From: an uncultured Acidimicrobiales bacterium | Lineage (GTDB): Bacteria; Actinomycetota; Acidimicrobiia; Acidimicrobiales; UBA10347 | Assembly (NCBI GenBank): GCA_937942965.1 | Contig: CALDGN010000053.1 | Span: 1-10,392, forward strand | Length of the DNA stretch: 10,392 nucleotides | Direction: 5' to 3' | Shown here: positions 1 through 6,442 of the stretch, in pieces | Numbering within the stretch: the stretch's first letter is position 1 | How the letters are laid out: each line of letters begins with the position of its first letter | Program-made: the position numbers and the translations under genes | Notes under the pieces: generated by a model | The model's database searches: none | The model's input: only the letters and a program-made list of their open reading frames with translations | Told to the model about the DNA's origin: nothing

Positions 1-404
1 CGTTCGATGTGCTTCGACTGCCACTCGGCCAGCGCCGCGTCGAGCTCGGGATGGCGCAGTGCAGCGGTGTGCAGCTCGACGAGCAGCCGCCGTGCGTGGC
101 GAATCTCGTCGTCGGCATCGACGGCGAGAAGCACCCGAGGGTCACCTCGGGTTGAGCCTTCGGTACCGATGCCGTTCAACGCGGTGCGGGCCGCTTCGAT
201 GAACAGCTCACTCTTCGATGAGAAGTGGTTGTAGATCGCCGGCGCCGAGACGTGGGCATCGCGGGCGATATCGCCGAGCGTGGCCGCGTCGTACCCCGTG
301 CTCACAAAGGCACGCAGCGCCGCAGCGAGGATGCGTTCTCGAGTCGGCACCCCGTCGTCGTCGACGAGCTGCGGACGGCCGATCTTCGGCGCCGTGTCAG
401 TCAC
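1..404 (-). CDS. TetR/AcrR-family transcriptional regulator (3' end cut by the window edge)
   Basis: The visible 134 codons read from GTG at 404 leftward off the window, so the C-terminus is missing. The N-terminal DNA-binding domain is typical of TetR: TRERILAAALRAF (residues 21-33), then a helix-turn-helix at about 42-66 containing TLGDIARDAHVSAPAIYNHF and SSKSELF. The ligand-binding domain begins at about residue 90 and cannot be assigned a ligand. No in-frame ATG lies upstream and there is no Shine-Dalgarno sequence; the GTG sits 21 bases after the uppP stop, so it is probably co-transcribed and reached by translational coupling. By family it should be a dimeric, ligand-released repressor. 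From its position it may control itself and uppP, which is inference. Family assignment is secure; target and ligand are unknown. Confidence 0.93.
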   Translation of the reverse strand, partial: MTDTAPKIGRPQLVDDDGVPTRERILAAALRAFVSTGYDAATLGDIARDAHVSAPAIYNHFSSKSELFIEAARTALNGIGTEGSTRGDPRVLLAVDADDEIRHARRLLVELHTAALRHPELDAALAEWQSKHIE

Positions 405-425
405 CGGCCGTACCGTAGCGATCCA

Positions 426-1373
426 TCAGTCGATGAGACTCGTGGCCATCGCCAAGAACACAAAGATGCCGGCAGCGATGCGGTACCAACCGAACACGGC
501 GAAGCCGCGCTCTTCAAGCCAACCGACCATCCACCGGATTGCGGCGACGGCGCTGACAAAGGCGACCACCAGGCCAATGAGCGGCGATGCAATCCCGAAC
601 GTGTCGATGAGGTTCCCGCCGTTGTCGAGCGCTTCCCACAACGTCGCCGCCGAGAGCGTCGCCAGGCCCAAGATGAAGCTGAATTCGACCGCAGCGCCGA
701 GCGACAGCCCAACGAGAACGGCGGCGACGATGGTGACCAAGCTGCGGCTGACGCCCGGCCAGATGGCGATCGCTTGCGCCACGCCGATGATGACGGCTTG
801 TCGGATCGTGAGCTCCGTGATCGCTGCGCCTGCTCGATCGAGGCGACCCGTTCGGACCAGCGCCAGGATGGCGAGGCCACCGAGGATCCAGGCGGCAGCG
901 ATCGGCGTTGGACCGAAGAAGCGATCGCGGACGACGTCTTGGAACGCCAGTGCGAGCACGACCGTTGGGACGAAAGCGGCGATCGTTGCCAGCAACAGGT
1001 TGCGGCCGTCAGTGTCTCCGCTCGTGACGCCCCGCAGCATCTGCAGCAGCCGGTCGCGGTAGAGCACGACCACCGCGAGAATCGCGCCGGCTTGAATACA
1101 GATGGCGTAGGTGTCGAGCGCCAGATCAGCCTCGGCCGTGCCACCAAGGCCGAGCAGCTCTTGGGTGATCAGCAGGTGACCGGTTGAGCTGACGGGTAGG
1201 TACTCGGTCAGGCCTTCGACCAGGCCGAGAATGATGGCCGCCAGCGTGGACAGCTCGTCGGGAGCATCCGCCGGCCGGGCGATCGCAATGCCGACGGCGA
1301 GGGCCACCATCACGGCGACGAACCCGCCGAGCGCGGTCCGGGTCGAGAAGCTCTTGGTTGCAGACTCGGTCAT
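426..1373 (-). CDS. uppP: Undecaprenyl-diphosphatase (UppP/BacA)
   Basis: Integral membrane phosphatase that converts undecaprenyl diphosphate to undecaprenyl phosphate, recycling the lipid carrier for peptidoglycan and other envelope polymers; overproduction of this family gives bacitracin tolerance. Two family signatures are visible: EGLTEYLPVSSTGH at residues 53-66 (conserved Glu53, Glu57, Ser62-Ser63, His66) and WPGVSRS at 205-211 with the conserved Ser-Arg. The rest is a run of hydrophobic helices up to the C-terminus. At 315 aa it is longer than the usual 265-290, because an extra hydrophobic segment (about 15-33) precedes the first signature; starting at Met22 would not remove it fully. 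The second motif reads PGVSRSLVT rather than the common PGTSRSGAT. It follows the ATC hydrolase-family gene by 60 bases that hold an inverted repeat, and precedes a TetR gene. Confidence 0.94.
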   Translation of the reverse strand: MTESATKSFSTRTALGGFVAVMVALAVGIAIARPADAPDELSTLAAIILGLVEGLTEYLPVSSTGHLLITQELLGLGGTAEADLALDTYAICIQAGAILAVVVLYRDRLLQMLRGVTSGDTDGRNLLLATIAAFVPTVVLALAFQDVVRDRFFGPTPIAAAWILGGLAILALVRTGRLDRAGAAITELTIRQAVIIGVAQAIAIWPGVSRSLVTIVAAVLVGLSLGAAVEFSFILGLATLSAATLWEALDNGGNLIDTFGIASPLIGLVVAFVSAVAAIRWMVGWLEERGFAVFGWYRIAAGIFVFLAMATSLID

Positions 1374-1383
1374 CGCCGCCAGT

Positions 1384-1413
1384 ATCGCCGGACTCGGTGC
1401 GGGTTCCGGCGAT
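1384..1413. repeat. Perfect 9-bp inverted repeat upstream of uppP (hairpin or operator)
   Basis: The arm ATCGCCGGA (1384-1392) and its exact reverse complement TCCGGCGAT (1405-1413) enclose a 12-nt loop. It lies between the stop of the ATC hydrolase-family gene (1434) and the uppP ATG (1373), with its near end 10 bases before the ATG on the minus strand. No T-tract follows it in the minus-strand direction, so it is not a canonical intrinsic terminator. It could be an operator for a dimeric regulator such as the TetR protein encoded two genes on, a U-less terminator, or an mRNA hairpin that hides the uppP ribosome-binding region. The repeat itself is certain; the role is inference. Confidence 0.6.
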
Positions 1414-1433
1414 CGCGGTGCGCAGGGTTTGGG

Positions 1434-1961
1434 CTAGAGATCGACCGGTTGCTCGGATTCGGGCAGTTCGTAGACGAAGTCGCAGTGCGACGCGCCGCTC
1501 ATGATCGTCTGGGTGCGGGTGAACTCGATGTCGGGGTTGAAGCCCTCGACCATGGTTCCATCGCGGTTACAGCTCAGCGAGGCACCCAGTTCGGCCATGC
1601 CCAGGTCCCGGTACATCTCGGCGTACTGGCAGCGAGTGACGTTGAAGGCGAATCGGTTCGGAGTCTGTTCGACGACGTCGATCTCGAGCGCTCCCCCACG
1701 GGTCCAGGCTTCCATCGAGTCCGCGAAGAAGGTCAGGTCCTTGCCACCCATGACGCCAGCCAGCGCCGCGCCTTGGGTCTTGGCGACATCGACGATCACA
1801 TCGCGGAGCAGGTCGGCGACGCGTTCCTCGCCGAACTCTTGACCGAACCGTTCGATGATCGGCCCGATCACCCGTGCTTCGACTTCTCGACGCTTCAGTA
1901 CACCGATCTCGTTGAGGGTGTCGGGTCGGTTGGTTCCCTGGCTGGGCGAGGTCTCACTCAT
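1434..1961 (-). CDS. L-2-amino-thiazoline-4-carboxylate (ATC) hydrolase-family protein
   Basis: A 175-aa soluble protein whose C-terminal half matches the pattern of the ATC hydrolase family (Pfam ATC_hydrolase), named for an enzyme that opens the thiazoline ring of L-ATC on the way to L-cysteine in some pseudomonads. Visible conserved residues are FNVTRCQYAEMYRDLG (105-121, with Cys111, Tyr113 and Glu115), LSCNRD (129-134, Cys131) and GASHCDFVY (156-164, His159, Cys160 and Asp161). The first 40 residues look like a helical lead-in. Its ATG lies one base after the stop of the flavin oxidase gene (TGA-C-ATG), so translation is almost certainly coupled. Most members of this family have no proven substrate, so the true reaction here is open; a ring-opening or amide hydrolysis on an amino-acid-derived compound would fit the oxidase next door. 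Confidence 0.8.
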   Translation of the reverse strand: MSETSPSQGTNRPDTLNEIGVLKRREVEARVIGPIIERFGQEFGEERVADLLRDVIVDVAKTQGAALAGVMGGKDLTFFADSMEAWTRGGALEIDVVEQTPNRFAFNVTRCQYAEMYRDLGMAELGASLSCNRDGTMVEGFNPDIEFTRTQTIMSGASHCDFVYELPESEQPVDL

Positions 1962-1962
1962 G

Positions 1963-3114
1963 TCACGAAGCTAGACCAAACGGCTCGAGCGACAAGTCGG
2001 AACCTCCGGTCGCCAGGCGCTGAGCGACCGCCTCGCCGAGCGCTGTCGAGTGTTTGAAGCCGTGGCCGCTGCACGGCGACATGACCACGATCCGGTCCGA
2101 CCGAGGGTCAGCTTCGATCAAGAAGTGATCGTCAGGAGTGTTCGTGTACAGGCACACCTCGGCGCGCAGCGAGCGGTCGGTAATACCGGGAAACCGGGGC
2201 GCAACGAGGCGGCGATGGAAGTCTGCGATCTCTTCGGCGCTGACGTTTCGCTCGACTTGGCCTGGTGTCGTCGTCGCATCGAACTGTTCGCCCAGCACCT
2301 TGACGCCGCGAATCGCCGAGTCGGGTGGGGTCGGAAAGGCGGCGACATAGTCGTCGATCGTTCCAGCAATCCACATCACGAACGGGAACGTGTCGACGGA
2401 CCACGCGTCGAGATCGTCAACCTCGAACCAGTGCACGACCTGACGGGTCACGCTCAGCCGCTCGGCGATCGTGCCTGGCACCAGCTCGGGCGTCCACGGC
2501 CCTGTGGCCACGACCACATGGCGAGCCTCGTGCACCGATCCGTCCGTGATGACCCGCACATGATCGCCGACGGGTTCGATGGCGGTGACGTGCTTACCGA
2601 ATCGAGTGTGCGCTCCGACCTCTTGCGCCTGAGCAAGCTGCGCGGCAACAGCTCGTTCGCACATGACGATGCCAGCCGTCGGTTCGAAGCCGACCTTCGC
2701 GCCGGCGGGAACCACGATGCCGGGCTGGCGTTCGCGCATGGCGGCCGCGTCGAAGACCTCGTAGCCGACGCCCGCCCGTTCGGCGATGCGAGCTGTCTCC
2801 ATCGTGAAGTCGGTCCACCGGTCAGCCTCTTCGGCCGCGTCAGTCAGGATGTACCCACCCGACTGGTGGAGCAACGGCGCACCGGTCAACGCCTCGAGCT
2901 CTCGCCACAGGGCATGCGAGCGGGCGACGAACGGGATGTAGTGGTCACCCTCGCCGACGGCGAGTCGAGTGATGCGAGTTTCGGCGTGGGTCGAGCCGTG
3001 GGTATGCGGCGGTTCGTAGCGGTCGAGTCCGAGCACCGACAAGCCGAGTCGGCTCGCGTGCCACGCAACGGCAGCACCCATGGCTCCAAGTCCGACAATT
3101 GCCACGTCGTACAT
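1963..3114 (-). CDS. FAD-dependent amine oxidase, monomeric sarcosine / N-methyltryptophan oxidase type
   Basis: A 383-aa flavoenzyme of the DAO fold that should oxidise a secondary (often N-methyl) amino acid with O2, releasing H2O2. It begins with the Rossmann motif VGLGAMG (7-13) and has GSTHAETRITR (40-50; Arg47 and Arg50 match the conserved TR-x-x-R of this group). Lys272 aligns with the O2-activating lysine of monomeric sarcosine oxidase, EVCLYTNTPDDHF (319-331) carries Cys321 as the likely covalent FAD attachment site, and SGHGFKHS (349-356) carries the conserved active-site Lys354. The residue aligning with His269 of sarcosine oxidase appears to be Glu276, so the substrate may differ. 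I chose ATG at 3114, four bases after the upstream stop, over TTG at 3126, which would overlap that gene and add four residues. Confidence 0.88.
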   Translation of the reverse strand: MYDVAIVGLGAMGAAVAWHASRLGLSVLGLDRYEPPHTHGSTHAETRITRLAVGEGDHYIPFVARSHALWRELEALTGAPLLHQSGGYILTDAAEEADRWTDFTMETARIAERAGVGYEVFDAAAMRERQPGIVVPAGAKVGFEPTAGIVMCERAVAAQLAQAQEVGAHTRFGKHVTAIEPVGDHVRVITDGSVHEARHVVVATGPWTPELVPGTIAERLSVTRQVVHWFEVDDLDAWSVDTFPFVMWIAGTIDDYVAAFPTPPDSAIRGVKVLGEQFDATTTPGQVERNVSAEEIADFHRRLVAPRFPGITDRSLRAEVCLYTNTPDDHFLIEADPRSDRIVVMSPCSGHGFKHSTALGEAVAQRLATGGSDLSLEPFGLAS

Positions 3115-3118
3115 CGGT

Positions 3119-4543
3119 CTAGCCAATCAGCTGGTCGACCGGGGCGAAGTTGTCGGTCAGCACTCGGCCGTCGCCCCATGGATCGCCGAGCATGAGTTGG
3201 CCATCATCGGCGCCGATCACGAGCTCGGGCAGTGGCGCATCAGACGCCACCACGATCCGATTGAAACGGTCGCCGGACTCGACGACCGACGACGGATCGA
3301 TGACACCGACGTGGTCGAACTCTTCGGCCAGCGTCGCCAGCAAGGCCGCAGCGAAGCGCCCGTCCGGACCGTCGATCAGGTTCACGGCATACACACCGTC
3401 GTCACGCAACACCCGATCGAGCTCGGCAGCGACCTCGACGGTCGTCAGATGCCAGGGCACCGCCTCGCTCCCGAACGCGTCGCCGACGACCAAGTCATAC
3501 GAGTCGTCGCCGAGGTCGCCGATGGCAAGACGAGCGTCGCCGACTTCGGCCCGAAGCCGGTCGGTCAGTTCGAGGCCGAGTTCTGCTTCGGCGATGTCGA
3601 TCAGAGCAGCATCGATCTCGAACACGAGCTGGTCGCTGCCGGGCCGGGTGGCCTCGACATAGCGAGGCACGGTGAAGGCAGCGCCACCAATGTGAGCGGC
3701 ATCGATTGGGCCTTCGGGAAGCCCGTCGACGATGTCGGCAAGTAGGCGGACGTAACGGATGTCGAGGTTGGTCGGATCGTCGAGATCGACGAAGCCGTGA
3801 CGAAGCTGGTCCAGCCACAGCGACCGTCCGGTTTCGGTGCCGTCGGCGGCCGTGTCGACCTCGATCCGCACACAGTAATAGGTCGTCTCATGATCACAGA
3901 TCCCGCTGCTGCTGAGCAGGCCCAGCGCGCCGACGAGGACGACCGCCGTACCGGGCAGGGTCGGTCGGTCTCCTCGCAACGCAAACGAGACGCCCGCACC
4001 GATCGCAATCAGAACGGCGCCGATCAGAAACACGATCACGGTGACCGACAGGATCGAGACCAGCACGAATCCGGTGAGGAACGTGCCGGCGAGCGCACCG
4101 ATCGTGCCCGCAGCCGATAGGCCGCCAACGACCGTGCCGGTTTCTTCGACCGAGCCAAGCGTGAGTTTCGCGATCATGGGGCTGACAGCGCTGACTACCG
4201 CGGCCGGAAGCAAGAACGCCGCCGCGACGAGGATCACGGATGACCCGGCCGAGGTGTTGAGGGCCGGCCCGATGGCACGAACGATCGGCACCGAGAACCA
4301 ACTCAGCACGCCACCGACGATGATCGTGGGGCCGATCAGCCGAGCGGGATCCATGCGGTCGGCAAGCTGGCCGCCGAACGCTGCGCCCGCGGCAATGCCG
4401 GCGAGCACGGTGCCGATGATCGCCGTGAAGGACTCCAACGAGATCCCGACATAGGGGGCCACCAAACGGCCGGCCACGATCTCGAGGACGAGCACCAGCC
4501 CGGACGTGGCGAAGACAAGTGCTTGGGCGGCCCGCTGACTCAC
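3119..4543 (-). CDS. Membrane protein fused to a spermidine synthase-like domain
   Basis: A 474-aa fusion. Residues about 9-213 form seven hydrophobic helices (roughly 9-30, 38-60, 70-92, 102-124, 138-162, 164-188, 197-213), like the transporter-like half of 'fused MFS/spermidine synthase' proteins. Residues 216-474 resemble the Rossmann-fold aminopropyl/methyltransferase domain: HIGGAAF (284-290) in place of the GGGDG-type loop, FEID (308-311) for the nucleotide-binding acid, GDAR (335-338), and DLVVGDAFGSEAVPWHLTT (350-368), where DAFG stands in for the canonical catalytic segment. The ending LTDNFAPVDQL is typical of the fused family. It starts with GTG, 16 bases after the response regulator stop, and its TAG lies four bases before the oxidase ATG. 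True polyamine synthesis is doubtful; the substrate is unknown. Confidence 0.85.
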   Translation of the reverse strand: MSQRAAQALVFATSGLVLVLEIVAGRLVAPYVGISLESFTAIIGTVLAGIAAGAAFGGQLADRMDPARLIGPTIIVGGVLSWFSVPIVRAIGPALNTSAGSSVILVAAAFLLPAAVVSAVSPMIAKLTLGSVEETGTVVGGLSAAGTIGALAGTFLTGFVLVSILSVTVIVFLIGAVLIAIGAGVSFALRGDRPTLPGTAVVLVGALGLLSSSGICDHETTYYCVRIEVDTAADGTETGRSLWLDQLRHGFVDLDDPTNLDIRYVRLLADIVDGLPEGPIDAAHIGGAAFTVPRYVEATRPGSDQLVFEIDAALIDIAEAELGLELTDRLRAEVGDARLAIGDLGDDSYDLVVGDAFGSEAVPWHLTTVEVAAELDRVLRDDGVYAVNLIDGPDGRFAAALLATLAEEFDHVGVIDPSSVVESGDRFNRIVVASDAPLPELVIGADDGQLMLGDPWGDGRVLTDNFAPVDQLIG

Positions 4544-4559
4544 GCCGGGACCGTAGCGC

Positions 4560-5210
4560 TCACGCTTGGGGATCGGCGAGTCCCCGCTGGTAGGCGTAGA
4601 CGATTGCCCCGGCCCGGTCTCGGACGTCGAGCTTGGTGAAGATCGATCCGACGTGGCTCTTCACCGTGGCGATGCCGACGATGAGCTCTTCGGCGATCTC
4701 GGTGTTCGAAAGGCCCTGGGCCATGGCCAGCAGGACTTCGTTCTCGCGGTCGGTGAGCTGTTCGGCGCGCCCGGCCTCGCGAGCCTGCGGCAGCACGTGG
4801 TCTCGGTGATGGGCAAGCACCCGAGGTGTCACGATCGGGTCGAGCCACGAGCCGCCCTCGGCAACAGTGCGCGTCGCCCGGATCAGATCGTCAGCCGGGG
4901 CTTCCTTGAGGATGAAGCCCGCTGCGCCCGCGTCGATCGCTCCCCACAGGATCTCGTCTTCGTCGAACGTCGTGAGCACGAGCACCGGCGGGCCATCACT
5001 CTTGCGGATGTGTTGCGTCGCTTCGATGCCGTCCATGCCGCGCATTCGGATGTCCATCACGACCACGTCGACCTCGTTGTGTTCGAGGAACTCGAGCGCT
5101 TCGGCACCGTCACCGGCTTCGCCGACGACATCGAGGTCGTCTTCGCTCGACAAGATGCGTTGCAGCCCGACGCGGATCAGTTCCTGATCATCGACGAGCA
5201 GCACGTTCAT
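4560..5210 (-). CDS. NarL/FixJ-type (LuxR-HTH) response regulator
   Basis: A 216-aa cytoplasmic transcription factor, partner of the histidine kinase just upstream. The receiver domain (about 1-120) shows the acidic pair Asp7-Asp8, the phosphorylatable Asp53 in VVMDIRMRGMDG, Thr80/Thr81 and Lys102 in FILKEAP. The C-terminal LuxR-type HTH starts at LTDRENEVL (152-160) and includes GLSNTEIAEEL and ATVKSHVGSIFTKL, ending near residue 209. ATG at 5210 overlaps the kinase stop as ATGA; an upstream in-frame GTG at 5258 would add 16 residues not expected ahead of the receiver β1 strand, so I reject it. Phosphorylation should promote dimerisation and promoter binding. The genes directly downstream (fused spermidine synthase-like, oxidase, ATC hydrolase-family) are candidate targets only because of position. 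Confidence 0.96.
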   Translation of the reverse strand: MNVLLVDDQELIRVGLQRILSSEDDLDVVGEAGDGAEALEFLEHNEVDVVVMDIRMRGMDGIEATQHIRKSDGPPVLVLTTFDEDEILWGAIDAGAAGFILKEAPADDLIRATRTVAEGGSWLDPIVTPRVLAHHRDHVLPQAREAGRAEQLTDRENEVLLAMAQGLSNTEIAEELIVGIATVKSHVGSIFTKLDVRDRAGAIVYAYQRGLADPQA

Positions 5211-6346
5211 CGCTGCATCCTTGCCGATTCGACGGGCAGTGTCGCTTCGACCGTCCACCCGTCCTTGGTCGGCCCCGCGAGCAGTGAGCCTCCGACGGAC
5301 TTGGCTCGTTCACGCATCGAGATGAGCCCGAAGCCAGAACCTCGGCCGAGATCGATCGTTTCGCCGCCCCGGTTCGCCACCACGATCTCGCAGGCGTTGT
5401 CGACGATCGTGACGCTCACGCTCACCTGGGCGTCGAGCGTGTGGCGAGATGCGTTCGTGAGTGCCTCTTGCACGATCCGGTAGCCAGCAAGCGCAGTGGC
5501 CGGGTCGACCAGGTGCACCTTGCCTCGCAGCTCGGCGGTGACGAAGAGACCAGCGGCAGCGAAGTCATCGACGAGCTCGGGAACGTCGGTCAGATCGGCC
5601 GACGGCAACGCCGGCGCTCCCGGGTCGGTCTCGTCACGAAGCAGCCCGACCGTGCGACGGATCTCGGCCAAGCTTTGGCGGCCAGCTTCTTCGGCTTGGA
5701 TGAGCGCCCGTTCGGCCTCGTGGGGATCCTTGTGCACCAGGTGGCGGGCGCCCGTGATGTGCAACATGACGACGGACAGCGAGTGGCCGACCAAGTCGTG
5801 CACGTCTCGGGCGATGCGGCGGCGTTCTTGCAGTGTTGCCTGGTCCGCAACGAGTGAGCGAGTGTGGGCCAGCTCATCGACCGTGTAGGTGAAGCGCCAG
5901 ATCATCTCGCCGGCACCCCAGACGAACACGGCGCCAAAGAGCCAGTTCGGCCAGGCAAAGTCGTCGATTGCCTCGACGACCCCGAGCGTGACCATCACGA
6001 AGATCCAGGACCCGATGATGAAGCGCACATACGTGCGGTTCTTCGCATACGAAGCGATCACGCCGATCGTCACGATCGCGATGAACATCGAGATCTCGGC
6101 GTCGCTCTCAATCAGGTTGAGCGTGAGCGGGATGTACAGGCCCAGGAAGTGGGCTGGCCAGGCCGGGAACCGCCAGCTCAGCGCCCACGCCCAGAACAGG
6201 GCGACGGTCGGGCCGAGCATGACCCAGCTGACGACCTCGTCGTCACGGGTGACGAAGGCGCCGATGGCGATGATCGAGACGAGGCCGGCGAACACGGGCC
6301 TCATGGCCCGTTGATCGAGGACCCACTGCGGGGCTCCGATGCGCAT
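5207..6346 (-). CDS. Membrane sensor histidine kinase (HisKA_3 / NarX-LiaS type)
   Basis: A 379-aa sensor kinase. Residues about 16-150 hold several hydrophobic segments (near 18-33, 40-58, 66-80, 86-100, 108-124, 133-150) with no sizeable extracytoplasmic domain, suggesting that it senses within or at the membrane. A short coiled linker leads to the dimerisation and phosphoacceptor region ERRRIARDVHDLVGHSLSV (174-192), where His183 is the phosphorylated residue. The HATPase_c domain has the N-box IVQEALTNASRH (291-302, Asn298) and a G-box RGSGFGLISMRER (335-347). The last codons overlap the response regulator start (ATGA), so the two proteins are made as a coupled pair. ATG at 6346 is the first start; Met15 is a possible alternative. 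The stimulus cannot be read from the sequence. Confidence 0.95.
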   Translation of the reverse strand: MRIGAPQWVLDQRAMRPVFAGLVSIIAIGAFVTRDDEVVSWVMLGPTVALFWAWALSWRFPAWPAHFLGLYIPLTLNLIESDAEISMFIAIVTIGVIASYAKNRTYVRFIIGSWIFVMVTLGVVEAIDDFAWPNWLFGAVFVWGAGEMIWRFTYTVDELAHTRSLVADQATLQERRRIARDVHDLVGHSLSVVMLHITGARHLVHKDPHEAERALIQAEEAGRQSLAEIRRTVGLLRDETDPGAPALPSADLTDVPELVDDFAAAGLFVTAELRGKVHLVDPATALAGYRIVQEALTNASRHTLDAQVSVSVTIVDNACEIVVANRGGETIDLGRGSGFGLISMRERAKSVGGSLLAGPTKDGWTVEATLPVESARMQR

Positions 6347-6359
6347 GGGTCCAACGTAG

Positions 6360-6409
6360 AGGAGCCGACGCCGCCGGTCATCCGACTCGGGGTTGAACTC
6401 GGTGCTCCT
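6360..6409. repeat. Imperfect inverted repeat in the kinase leader
   Basis: The 96-base gap before the histidine kinase contains AGGAGCCGA (6360-6368) and TCGGTGCTCCT (6399-6409), which pair over nine base pairs with a two-base bulge around a 30-nt loop. Read on the minus strand, the structure ends 13 bases before the kinase ATG, and its 5' arm holds the only strong AGGAG in this leader. A leader hairpin or operator is possible, but in GC-rich DNA a stem of this size can arise by chance. I saw no convincing -10/-35 pair in the gap. Confidence 0.3.
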
Positions 6410-6442
6410 CCCCTGGGTTGGGCTCGGGCTGCGCTTTGGTTG

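Noticed and set aside
1384..1413. Canonical Rho-independent terminator
   Set aside because: The stem is good but no T-tract follows on the minus strand; only two short AT-poor codons separate it from the uppP ATG.
3115..3126. TTG at 3126 as the oxidase start
   Set aside because: It would overlap the upstream gene and add four residues before the Rossmann strand, while ATG 3114 gives the normal family N-terminus right after the upstream stop.
2050..3195. Long plus-strand open frame of 381 codons opposite the flavin oxidase, and similar long antisense frames at 225-1187, 1449-2057, 4566-5483 and 5864-6820
   Set aside because: They are mirror frames of strongly recognisable minus-strand genes in GC-rich DNA; their translations are rich in Arg, His and Asp with no domain pattern, and they cross the boundaries of real genes.
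3119..4543. Polyamine biosynthesis operon
   Set aside because: The synthase-like domain lacks the canonical cofactor loop, and no SAM decarboxylase, arginase, agmatinase or ornithine decarboxylase gene is nearby.
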